38,219 nucleotides of DNA from Penium margaritaceum (lineage: Eukaryota > Streptophyta > Zygnematophyceae > Desmidiales > Peniaceae), in the NCBI GenBank assembly GCA_023375785.1, contig SZWC01003868.1:122250-160468 (forward strand). Reading direction: 5' to 3'. Made by a program: the position numbers and the translations under genes. This document shows, one piece after another, positions 1-8,980 of this stretch (positions are counted from its first letter, which is position 1; every line of letters begins with the position of its first letter). The notes under the pieces are model-generated. The model was not told where the DNA came from. It made no database searches and was given only the letters and a program-made list of their open reading frames with translations.

Positions 1-1498
1 GGGTGGGTTACTGGTAAAAGATATTTGCTAGCGATACTCCGACGTTGTGGGATCGCGTGCCTTTGCGGCGCCCGTGCGTGCAGCCTGATGTCAATCGAAT
101 GTGGCTCCTGCTTTTGTTGGCTTTTGGTTGTCGTTTGTCGAAAAACGTTTGGGCAAACTTGTCCGAGGCGATGACCTGACCAGTCGCCACTATATTCCGC
201 GACGACGAAAACATCAGGTCATGGCGAGCGCCTACTCAAATTTGTTACCCCAAAGAAAGTGACGATCAGCGATGATCGGGAGATTAATCCGCCGGGAAAT
301 CGCGTTAGCGCCAAGCGCCGACCCGATGTAAAAGTCTTACCTCGTAGGCCGCCCGAACGGCGAGATTTCGAGGGGCAATGTTTCCCTGCAACCAGAACAT
401 AATGCATTATGTTTAAAGCATGTGAAACCCGGCAGATGACCGTCAAAAACGCTTGATCAAACAGAGCCTTCACAGTCGAAGTCTCGGTTCGAGCTCCACC
501 AAGAAACCATAAACAAACAGTTGCGAAATTTGAAAAACGTGGACGGCCAGAATCGCCCGGGCGTCACAAGGACCTTCCAAACGTTCAGTTCAGCTTATAA
601 CCTTGAACATCACAATCAGGTTAGAGCTTCCGATGGGTCAGGAAGCAGATAGGCTGAAAACTTAGTGACCTTCCAGTGGCCCATCACCTCGCATGAGGAC
701 AGAGCCAGAAACAGGATTATTGTGTCAATTTATCCAAAACGTTTTTATTTGCAGTCTTCACTGTCTAGTGATTTTGCGATGAAAATACAGCCGAATTCAG
801 CGGAGTACCCAGTTTTTCGACAGAAATAAGAGTACTTTACATAGCAGACTAATGCAAAATGAAGACAGCTTCCAACATAAATGTGAAGCTCCATTTCCTC
901 AGGTTCCAAAATATAACTTTTCGGAGAGCATGCATGATTTTGTCCATCAGCTCCATGAAGTCACCGACGTGGCAACTAAAATAGGTTTTTTTGCTCGAAA
1001 CAGAGCTGTAGAGTCGACCATTGAAATTTTGCTAATTTCCATCGCATCATTGGCAGCTAGTATTTTTGTCATCTGCCCGGATTTCCCTTGAAAAACGTAG
1101 AGTTATGGTACTAGTTTCACCACTGGTACTGGTCGTGTTCCAGACTCGCCGGAGTCTAGTGCGACAGAGAGTGCGGGGGTTTTGTGATCCATTGCAGAAC
1201 TTGCCGCAAGGACTCCCGCGGACTCTGCCAGGGGCTTCCGTGAATATTTTCTCGCAAATTCGAAGAAACAGGACCCCATTGACCTACCAGAACCATCGCG
1301 ACCGGATTTGAACCCAGTCCTCCTCGTTTGGACCGGTCAGGGGACCGTTTGGACGACTGGTCGCCCTTTCTGCGTCGCACGAGGTGCGACGCGGGTAGGG
1401 CGTTGCCGTTGCCATTGGTTAGGAGCAGTGCCATATCTTCCCATACTTGACAATTAGCATTTGGCCTTCCTACACGACTGTTTTCATACTTGTATACC
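1..1498. other. Unassigned left flank
   Basis: No gene could be recognised on either strand. The longest open stretches are short (60-120 codons), overlap in several frames and show no known motif. One small + strand ORF (852-1091, 79 codons) ends in a hydrophobic stretch of about 20 residues that could span a membrane, but nothing else supports it. The stretch holds a perfect hairpin at 1372-1392 and a perfect match to the RNA polymerase III B-box consensus on the - strand at 1304-1314. It may contain the left end of the Harbinger element that follows, but I could not find terminal inverted repeats. Confidence 0.4.
1372..1392. repeat. Perfect 9-bp inverted repeat (hairpin)
   Basis: GCGTCGCAC and GTGCGACGC flank a 3-nt spacer (gag). 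The stem is perfect and GC-rich. It lies about 100 bp before the Harbinger transposase remnant. Its role is unknown. Confidence 0.85.
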
Positions 1499-2769
1499 AT
1501 GGACCATGAAGACATCTATGACGCGACCATGATTGACCACATTGTTCGAGTGCGCCACCTCCTACAATGCATGCTCATTAGCATCATTGCACAACACTCG
1601 TCGCATCCTTCGTCGACTTAACCGGAGTCCCATGCACAGTGGCCAGCTGACGGGCTTTGCGTGGTTTGTGGAGTTGGAGCAAGGCCACTCCGGCCGTCTC
1701 TACAACATGGCTCGGTTGTCCATTAGTGCTTGACAAACTCTTGTTCATGAGTTTTGCATGGGTGGTCAACTTCGCGACACATGGCACATGACAGTTGAAG
1801 AAAAGTTACTCATGTGGTTTTCAATTCACCATAATGGGTCTTACCATCCGTGAGTTGGCAGATAGGTTCCAACGAGGATATGCAACCGTTTTGAGCGTTC
1901 TTTGTGAGGTGGTGCGAGTCATTTGCCTTCGTGCATCATCCGCGAAACGTATGCCTTCGGCCGACGCACAACCATCACTACTTTGGCAAGGGAGGAGGGA
2001 CTACCTACCATTGTTTGAAGATTGCATTGACGTCATTGATGGTACACATGTTCCTATCACTGTACGAAGTCATTGTCGCTTGGCATACTTTGATAGGCAT
2101 CGCATGATATCTCAAAATGTTTTGGCTACTGGTGATGCAAACTTGCTACTCACTTTGTTTCGGTTGGTTGGGAAGGGTCCGCGCATGATTCACACATGTT
2201 TCGGCATGCACTTCAACATGGGCTCATAATTCCACCGGGTCGTTATCTTCTTACCAATGCCGGTTTCTCGGATAGACACGGCCTCATTACACCCTACAGT
2301 GGTCGACGCTATCATCCACAAGCGTTTGGAGCAAACCAATCGCAACCTCAAGATTCAGAGGAGCTATTCAACCGACGTCATGCATCCGCATGGAGCAAGA
2401 TTGAATGTTACTTTGGCTTACTCAAGGGGCGGTTTCGAGTTCTCCGAACGGTGCCACCATACTATGTTCGGTTTCAAAGCCGTTTGATCCTGAGTTTTTT
2501 TCATGCACAAGTTCATCTACACCCATCAACCTCTCGAGAGTATGGCACATGTTTTGTAGGAGTGCGCCATCATTGACAACGACGTGCATGGAGTGATGCG
2601 ACCACGACAAAAGATTGGGCATGACGGGATGAGGAGTAGGAGAGACCACTTCGCCAATGCAATGTGGGCGGACTCTGAGGAGTGGCGTGGACAAGTAGGG
2701 AACAATGCACTTGTTGATGTTGTTGAAGATTTAGGATGCAATATCCACTCAATATTGAATCATCCATAA
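1499..2769 (+). pseudogene. PIF/Harbinger DDE transposase, broken
   Basis: This is a remnant of a PIF/Harbinger superfamily transposase (DDE_Tnp_4 type), the nuclease that cuts and joins the element. The likely start is the ATG at 1499. The N-terminal part continues in another frame and crosses a TGA at 1731. The next part carries a helix-turn-helix-like segment (RELADRFQRGYATV) and the first catalytic block (FEDCIDVIDGTHVPI, Asp in DGTH). After a shift near 2200 comes the second block, YLLTNAGF, where families usually have Asp before AGY/F; here it is Asn. The third block (SKIECYFGLLKGRF) keeps its Glu. The C-terminal part (RDHFANAMWADSEEWRG) is in yet another frame from 2584. With at least four frame breaks, one stop and a lost catalytic Asp, it is inactive. 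It is convergent with the Myb/SANT-like gene that starts 3 bp downstream on the opposite strand. Confidence 0.9.
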
Positions 2770-2771
2770 AT

Positions 2772-4404
2772 TCACATGACATCCTCATCACAACGTAGAA
2801 CATGACAAGCACCACCCTCTATCCTTCCCTCCATGTCATCAACAAATGCATGTCCTTGCTTGCCCATAGGCTCCATGTCCTCGGCCGCATCTTGCCCATT
2901 TGCATCACCGTTCTCCACCTCGTCGGCCCACTTGCGACGGCGCTTGTTCAAGCCATAGAGACATACTCCCTTGTCGGTCATCTCGGCCGCATTGTTGTCA
3001 CTACTATTGCTTCCATCATCACTTGACGGCAAAACCTTTGCATCNCATGTCATCAACAAATGCATGTCCTTGCTTGCCCATAGGCTCCATGTCCTCGGCC
3101 GCATCTTGCCCATTTGCATCACCGTTCTCCACCTCGTCGGCCCACTTGCGACGGCGCTTGTTCAAGCCATAGAGACATACTCCCTTGTCGGTCATCTCGG
3201 CCGCATTGTTGTCACTACTATTGCTTCCATCATCACTTGACGGCAAAACCTTTGCATCCATTGAGTTATCAATCCCAAGCACTTGACGCACGATCTCTTC
3301 ACGCAACTCTCCCTTTGTGAACACATAGAGGGAACAATCAACGGATTGACATGCAATCTTGAGAAAGAAATCCCTCTTCCATGAAAGATGCATGTACGGA
3401 TCATCTTGCACTAGTAAAACGGCTTGATCAAAAGTGGAACGTGGTCCGCCCGCTTGTGTAATGTTGTATTGCATGGACCCGGCATGCTTTGCTATGAATT
3501 CCACTTTATCCAATTGTCTTGCAATTGTAGCACAATGATCAACAACATTGTTCATGGGTGCATCATTCTCAACATCCGTGCCTTCCTAGCTCTTCTCCGT
3601 GTCACTCACGGTTGCATGCACGTTCTTCCCGGTTGCTTTATCCTCCCGAAACAATTGAGATGCAAGGTTGTACCATGGAATATGCTTGCCTTCAAGTTGG
3701 TTGATGATGTGCGGATGTAAAGCACGGAGTTGACGCCAACTCTCCGGTTCGAGCTCAAGACGCCACGTAGTCCGGTTCAATGGTTTACCGTTGAGCCCCG
3801 CCACGCCGAAGGCGGTCTCCCACAGTTGCATGAGGCTATCCATGTGGTTCTGCACTTGATTGACGGTGAATATCACCCTCAGGCCGAGATGAAGACCGAG
3901 CTCGGGAGCAATCGCCGCATGCAAATTCACCATCCACCAACGTAGAGGGCGGTAGTCCGCTACGTAGTCAAGCGCCAACGCAAGAAGGGAGCAGTCACGC
4001 TCGGGCATCCAAAATTTGAGCACAATCTTGACGGCTGAGTCGCCTCCCGTGCTTATTGCCTCGGCGTCGCCATCTGCAATTCGGCTTGGCGCATTGGAGT
4101 ATGTTGGTGCTGCCATAGGCTCCATGGATGGGGCGAGAGAGGCATGTCCACCATCCTGCATGACCAAGGATGGTGACAGAGCGGTTGAAGCGCACGGAGC
4201 AAGACCGCCAGTAGCGCCCATGGTCGACAAGGGCGTTGTGCCAACAACAGGGGACCGCGGGCCTGAAGCGCGGTCTGGCGTGGTAGGGCTTCTTGCGACT
4301 ACGGGTGCGGGCATGGAGGTGGCATTTGCTGTAGTGCATGACATGCATGAATGAATGTGGGTGGACCATGAATATGTAACGGACGAGGTAGCCGAATTGC
4401 TCAT
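2772..4404 (-). pseudogene. Harbinger-associated Myb/SANT-like protein
   Basis: This is the probable DNA-binding partner protein of the adjacent Harbinger transposase; in this superfamily a Myb/SANT-like ORF1 product helps the transposase bind or enter the nucleus. The ATG at 4404 is directly preceded by an in-frame stop. A Ser/Ala/Pro/Thr-rich N-terminus of about 110 residues is followed by a Myb/SANT-like domain at about residues 125-255: Trp/acidic start (KFWMPERDCSLLALALD), then TVNQVQNHMDSL and the aromatic WRQL...IPWYNLASQLF end. One TAG at 3586-3588 interrupts the frame, which continues directly afterwards. The C-terminal part is charged, with a basic KRRRKWADE stretch that could be a nuclear signal. 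A 213-bp duplication around an N at 3045 breaks the frame; treating it as one copy makes the frame continuous to 2772, about 470 codons with one stop. It is much better preserved than the transposase. Confidence 0.8.
2832..3258. repeat. Perfect 213-bp direct duplication around one N
   Basis: Copy 1 is 2832-3044, then a single N at 3045, then copy 2 at 3046-3258. The copies are identical as far as I can read them. Each lies in the same - strand gene, and the 214-bp offset shifts the frame by one base. Counting the copies once restores a continuous frame, so an unmerged overlap at a sequence gap is more likely than a real duplication. Confidence 0.95.
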
Positions 4405-4621
4405 TCAGCTCGAATGACGTCGACTTGCTCATTTATGATGCACTGTGAACAAGCCGTCGCGGGTGCAGCAATAACACGTGGGCCAACTTGAGTTGAAGCA
4501 GGAGACGTGATGGCAAAGGCAGCCTGACAGCCTCCACCACGGTTCCCAAAACGGTGCTCATTATAGCACGCATGGGCTGCCAAAAAGCGCAACGGACGGC
4601 GATCGAGGCACCAATTTATAA

Positions 4622-4635
4622 TTTAGGGTTTAGGG
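4622..4635 (+). repeat. Two telomere-type heptamers
   Basis: Two tandem TTTAGGG units, the Arabidopsis-type telomere repeat. Two copies are too few for an interstitial telomere array. The motif also occurs as a promoter element (telo-box) and by chance in AT-rich flanks. It supports, weakly, a green-lineage source. Confidence 0.7.
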
Positions 4636-4661
4636 TATAATTATGAACTGTGTTTTGGGTT

Positions 4662-4696
4662 CAGGAATGGACCCACCGAGGATGGGTCTATTCCTG
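4662..4696. repeat. 14-bp inverted repeat (hairpin)
   Basis: The arms CAGGAATGGACCCA (4662-4675) and TGGGTCTATTCCTG (4683-4696) pair with one mismatch across a 7-nt loop. It sits 27 bp after the telomere-like heptamers and just before the purine tract at 4699. Confidence 0.85.
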
Positions 4697-5286
4697 AGTG
4701 GGAGGAATGTAGCCCTGGTGTACCACATGGCTTGAATTCGTCCTGGCCTGTGGAGCGGCGGACGGGATGGGTTGAGGGTTTGACGCCCTCAGTCACCGCG
4801 GCATTGGCTGAGTGGGCCAAGGATTTTGTCCTAACCCTATAAATGTCATGTCTATAAGCTCCATCCTTTCGTAGTCTGTCGGATTTGGGTCGTCGATTGC
4901 TAAGAAACATCTTTATGTCATTAAATCTGCAAGTGCAAACAGATACATGTTTTTCAGAGTCTTATTACGGGGGGTTAATGTGGACATGCACCATCTGGAC
5001 TTCACCGACGTTGTATGCACTCGATAGAACGGATTCTGACATTAGTGATTAGTGAGTGGGCTACGAGGGCAGTACATGCAGGTGTAGGTTGCTTGTAGTT
5101 GCAATACTATCTGTGATTAATGATAAGCATGTTCAATTACTCACCATTTTCAATCTTGTGCAATTATGTATGTGGTGTTATTGAGGTATGGTGTTAAAAA
5201 CATGACACGACGGAATGAAAATGACACGGTCAAAAGTGGGTACTCCATGAAAAAAATTGTCAAATTTGAATGGATAGTCCATGCGG

Positions 5287-5706
5287 TTACATACGTGACA
5301 TGGTCATTGGATGCATCTGCATCCATGGCTGCCAATCATCCTTGGCAAACAAAGGAGTCCCCATTTGAGCCCACATACCCATCATCAAACACATGGCGTA
5401 CGGATTGGGTGGTGCACAGTCATACATGGCGTCCCACTTAGCCTTCACATGGCGCCAGACAACTTCAGCCTTGTCGCATGTTAGCTTGAGTGGAGAGGGG
5501 ATGTCAACATCAAACGGACCACGTCGAGTGTGTGGGATGTTTTCCCAACCGCCCATCGGAGGTAGTGGGCGGTCTAGGTCCATGGGGTCCATGTCACTCA
5601 TGGATAGGGGTCGCTCTATCGCGTGGTGGACAATGCAAAGTTTTTCAAACAATCGCAAACTAAAAGGTGAAACATGCGACTGCAATTGGACATTTTCAAC
5701 GTCCAA
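5287..5706 (-). CDS. Unrecognised Met-rich ORF, 139 codons
   Basis: This open frame is longer than most in this part of the window. The predicted product is rich in Met, Asp and Pro, with a patch of repeated Met-Asp-Pro (SMSDMDPMDLDRPLPP) and a C-terminal Met/Trp-rich end. I see no known domain, signal peptide or membrane segment. It lies on the same strand as the gag-like remnants upstream (6228-7740), so it could be a downstream piece of the same decayed element, but nothing in it resembles reverse transcriptase or integrase. It may be a chance ORF. Confidence 0.25.
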   Translation of the reverse strand: MDVENVQLQSHVSPFSLRLFEKLCIVHHAIERPLSMSDMDPMDLDRPLPPMGGWENIPHTRRGPFDVDIPSPLKLTCDKAEVVWRHVKAKWDAMYDCAPPNPYAMCLMMGMWAQMGTPLFAKDDWQPWMQMHPMTMSRM

Positions 5707-5760
5707 CTACGGTTGCTTCACACAGATAGCAGAGCTTCACCGCACAACAAGATAAGTATG

Positions 5761-6220
5761 AAGGTGGCCATTGAACCACGTGATAGAGCGATCGTCAATC
5801 GCCTGACCAAGAACCAATCATGTTGCTCCGTGGCGTTGTTGGCAACGATGCTACACCAAGTAATCCAACAAACAGGTACGATTTTTTGCGATTACAACAC
5901 AATGGCGCGTACACATCATCGATGTTACGCACTAGGGTTGTGTTCGTGTAATAAAAAATAATCGCCTACTTTCAGTGTGGGTATGCCGTAGTAAAAATTT
6001 CAAGGTATGGTATGTCATTCGAAAACCAGCCGACTTGGATATGCGTCTATATTATGTCGGATAGTGGATTCGCGACTACAAAATGAAAGTGGTATGAGTA
6101 TCCGGTTCCTTTTCCAGCACATGTGGGCATGGGAGCTTAATCTTTGGACATGGTGGGTATCTAGTCGCTCCATCCAGAGAAATTATACGTGGTCTTGATG
6201 TCAACATCGTAACTTGCAAC
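5761..6220. other. No recognisable feature
   Basis: AT-rich DNA with short overlapping ORFs on both strands and no motif I can name. Confidence 0.4.
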
Positions 6221-6248
6221 AAAAGGATTACATCGGTGTAATCCTTTT
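6221..6248. repeat. Perfect 12-bp hairpin with 4-nt loop
   Basis: AAAAGGATTACA (6221-6232) and TGTAATCCTTTT (6237-6248) form a perfect stem around TCGG and run into another T. It overlaps the 3' end of the minus-strand protease-like remnant. The shape is like a stem-loop terminator, but in a eukaryotic sequence it is more likely a foldback element or the scar of one. Confidence 0.9.
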
Positions 6249-6593
6249 TGGCCAGTCACATCCCAAGATGGCGCCGCAGGTGTCCTTTGAGCACGTGCAA
6301 AAGTTCACCTTGTACAGAAGCTTGCCTAGACAAACTTGCACATGTTTCAGAAGCAATCCGCACTCTTGCTCCCTTGCACCAACTTGGAGTAGGTTGGATC
6401 CCCTGGTAGCTGTACAAGCCTCAACCTTTCTACGAGCTTTTTGATGAAGGACAAGTGTGACACACCTCAATCCAACAAAGCTTTTATCTGTCGGAAATTC
6501 TGATGTCCCTCGCTGTCCGAAGAACCAGTCGATGAAATCTTGTCTTTCCGGATTTTCAAATGCTCCCGTTCCTTTCACTCCAGAGCAATGCAA
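6228..6593 (-). pseudogene. Possible retroelement protease remnant
   Basis: This 121-codon frame ends with CGAILGCDWPKRITPM, which resembles the ILGxDWL motif near the C-terminus of Ty3/gypsy aspartic proteases. No DSG/DTG active site is visible in the frame. It follows, on the same strand, the zinc-knuckle-like frame at 6613-6801, which is the order expected for gag then protease. No reverse transcriptase was found further along the strand. The identification rests on one short motif and position, so confidence is low. Confidence 0.3.
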
Positions 6594-6612
6594 TCGTTAG
6601 TTCCTTAGTTTT

Positions 6613-7118
6613 TTAAAGGAATTTTGGGGTTGGTGTTTTCTGATACGGACAAAGCTTTCCCAGTTGTTGGCCGTCTGGTACACACTGCTGGTTGTCGTTC
6701 CCCTGCTTCTTCTTGTGGTCTTTCTTATAGTGCCCAAGTTTCATGCAGTTCCAACAGTTTCCAACACGCGGCTTGCTCTGCTGCAAGCCTCTTTTCACCA
6801 AGATGGAGAGAGATGACAGTGCTCAAGTGATCTGAATTCCATCGCCTTCCTTGAATGGTCATACTTGAAGCTCTCAACTTTCATGGGAATGGCCCATTTC
6901 ACACATCTAGTCATGCTACTCATGTGTCCGAGCAATTCAAAGTACTTGTGTCCAAGTAAAACCACACCAATACATGTGGCATTCTCGTTAATCACTCTCA
7001 CAACTCTCATAATGCCAGATTTTTGGATCCTATCCACCGCGTTAATTATGCATGTTGCATCTTTGTAACATGCAACATGTGTCCTGGTCAAAGAAGATGG
7101 ATTTGTGTGTCTAAGCAC
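6613..7118 (-). pseudogene. Gag-like remnant with altered zinc knuckle
   Basis: Two overlapping minus-strand frames (7118-6795, then 6801-6613) join across a frameshift near 6800. The second carries CWNCMKLGHYKKDHKK, a retroelement-type zinc knuckle with spacing CX2CX4HX4 but His in place of the last Cys; it is followed by a Lys/Gln/Asn-rich tail. Knuckles of this kind bind the element's RNA in Gag proteins. The first frame has no recognised domain and is only inferred to be the upstream part. A cellular zinc-knuckle protein is possible. The protease-like frame at 6593-6228 follows on the same strand. Confidence 0.45.
7051..7079. repeat. Perfect 10-bp inverted repeat
   Basis: CATGTTGCAT (7051-7060) and ATGCAACATG (7070-7079) flank a 9-nt spacer. 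It lies within the minus-strand gag-like remnant near its apparent start. Confidence 0.85.
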
Positions 7119-7391
7119 ATCACAGTACTTGTTTTTTTCTCCACATTGTGGAAATTCCTAGGAATATGATGGTACCCACTTGCCCTTTGAGGCTTCAAGT
7201 ACCTTTCGTCTAGATTTATGTGCTATAAAATAATAGGTTCACCCGTCATCACACCGTGGTAGACACGTGTGCTTAGAGAACTATGCTATAACAACCTCAT
7301 GTATCGGACAAGCTTGGCAATGTCCCATATAATGTAGGGCCATGTGGTCTTCAAGGTTTAGTTGGTTTGTAAACATACTTACATGATATTC

Positions 7392-7740
7392 TTAAACATG
7401 TAACATGGCACCAAAACCGGCCAACCAATTCACTCCTCTAGCAAAGGACTCCATTGGGAATGGTTGTTCACCCAACCCAACTGAACTGGCTATGTTAGCA
7501 ACATGTGGACATGCACACACGTTGCATTTCTCTTGGATTCCCCTGTTTGGAGCCCTCGTAGAGGATGAAATTGATTTTGATTGACCACGTACCACGAAAC
7601 GAGGCTTCCTTTGGGAATGGTGGCATATTGTTGCGGCCCGACAAGTACTTTCCTGGGCACTTGTTGCAAGGATGCTCCCTAACAAAATAGGGAGAACGCG
7701 TCATTGTAATCCTAAGAATGAACACACACAGAGCCCACAA
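7392..7740 (-). pseudogene. Unrecognised minus-strand frames
   Basis: Two overlapping frames (7740-7495 and 7685-7392) both read through a Cys-rich stretch. One has HPCNKCPGKYLSG and the other CNVCACPHVANIA. If the frames join near 7500 they would form one Cys-containing protein of about 115 residues. I recognise no family. The position upstream of the gag-like remnant on the same strand suggests an element-derived piece, but this is inference only. Confidence 0.2.
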
Positions 7741-8168
7741 AGATTTTTTCCCATCTCACAACTTTATCTTTGATATCCAGCATGAAACTTCCATGCTCAA
7801 GCATGGGATTGTGGCTGTCTCAATATAAAATGAGTGATATCTCACCAAAGTCAGTGCACAAAGCTTCATTGAATCTTCAAGCATCAAAGCCACATGTGCA
7901 TAGACCCTTTTTTAGATCCCTGCAATAAATAGCCATGTTTTGACACGAGGCCCCTACTTATACAAGAATCCTTATACCACAAGGCAAGATGATCATGCAA
8001 TATAGTTACATGCATTGGAAAATACCATGTGCTTGTACGGCATGTCTAATGCATCTTCTTGTGGACACAAGCATCATCCCAACACATTTCTCACTCTTAA
8101 AACTTTCTGTACGTGGTAAGTTTGACGAGTGAACCTCTTTCCTTTGTAAACTGATGGTTGTTTGTAGC
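7741..8168. other. No recognisable feature
   Basis: AT-rich DNA without a supported ORF. If the purine tract at 8169 marks a + strand retrotransposon 3' LTR, this stretch should hold the end of its pol gene, but I could not see one. Confidence 0.4.
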
Positions 8169-8190
8169 GAAGGGGGGAGGAATGTAACAC
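8169..8190 (+). promoter_or_regulatory. Possible polypurine tract and gypsy 3' LTR start
   Basis: A 14-nt purine tract (8169-8182) runs directly into TGTAACAC at 8183. Plant gypsy LTRs often begin TGTAACA, and chromovirus A in this window has the same arrangement at 20841-20860. Against it: the recognisable coding remnants to the left are on the - strand, and no matching LTR or right boundary was found. Confidence 0.35.
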
Positions 8191-8898
8191 GGCAACCTAG
8201 TCGTGGTACAAAATAGGTCTATACTCTTCGGGTAGAACTGACCATGAAATACCAGCTGGGTATTTCTACACCTGAACAGGTAATCTGGGGTGGATCGGGT
8301 ATTGTCCTAGATGTAAATATCTGCCAGGTCAGGATTTCCCTTTTCACTAATTGGTCAATCAGTTGTAGTGGAAGAGGATGGACCGCCTAGATCCATCCGA
8401 TGACATCAGCAGAGCAGGAAATATCCTGAAGTATCCTGCCCTATGACAATACTGTGATCATTAGGCCACACTCCTGCACAGATTCTGTGGGAATTCACCC
8501 GCTCGTTGCCTCCGAGATCAACCATTCCACCTTGAGGACTTTCGTTAGCCATCTACTTTTTCGGCTTGATACAGTTGGTGTCCGTGCAAAAAGACAACCT
8601 TATAACCTCTGGTATACTTTGCGAGTAGATTTGTGTACGGTTTGTATTTCAAACAAGGGCATAAAGTGTGAAAGAATAGAAAAAGAAGAAAAATGGAGCT
8701 GTTGTGACTCTCCATTCTTGGAGTGTCAGGGATTCCGGCTGACACCCATCGGCCGGGATCTCCTGTGAATTCCCCTCCCTCTCCCCCCCGGCCATCCACC
8801 GGCCACCCATTCCATTGCGGGGCCCTAAATCTCGAGGGCCTGGATCAGATTGGACGTAGCCAGTGGCAGGGTGGGCTGCGAAGGGGTGGGGACTGTGC
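8191..8898. other. Possible LTR body or unassigned DNA
   Basis: No gene is supported. The right half becomes GC-rich with C- and G-runs. A 7-bp perfect inverted repeat (GTGTCAG 8723-8729 and CTGACAC 8739-8745) is present. It could be the body of the LTR suggested at 8183. Confidence 0.3.
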
Positions 8899-8920
8899 GG
8901 GGGGGGGGGGGGGGGGGGGG
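8899..8920 (+). repeat. Run of 22 G
   Basis: An uninterrupted G homopolymer, followed by A and four more G. Such runs are hard to sequence and often mark a gap or read artefact. It lies 60 bp left of the 5' LTR of Copia A. A second run (20 G) ends the window. Confidence 0.9.
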
Positions 8921-8980
8921 AGGGGATGAGGCGGCAGTTGAGGAAGAACCGACGGACGGACGTTGGACGTCACTTTCTGT

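Larger units (their letters stand above)
4405..5286. other. Unassigned stretch right of the Harbinger genes
   Basis: No gene was recognised. The stretch holds two TTTAGGG copies, a strong hairpin at 4662-4696, and a purine-rich tract followed by TGTAGCCC at 4699-4716 that resembles an LTR junction. A possible TATA-like CTATAAAT lies near 4839. The right end of the Harbinger element probably falls here, but I saw no clear terminal inverted repeat or 3-bp target duplication. Confidence 0.4.

Noticed and set aside
480..500. GGTTCGAGCTC as a tRNA T-loop, also seen at 3750
   Set aside because: It lacks the CC end of the B-box and has no cloverleaf context.
1290..1400. Possible tRNA gene on the - strand (GGTTCAAATCC)
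   Set aside because: The T-stem pairs poorly on both sides of the loop and no acceptor or D-arm could be built.
2832..3258. A genuine tandem duplication in the Myb/SANT-like gene
   Set aside because: The single N between perfect copies and the restored frame on collapse favour an assembly artefact.
3995..4432. 145-codon minus-strand ORF with an earlier ATG than the Myb/SANT-like frame
   Set aside because: The overlapping frame starting at 4404 carries the recognisable domain; this one is its shadow.
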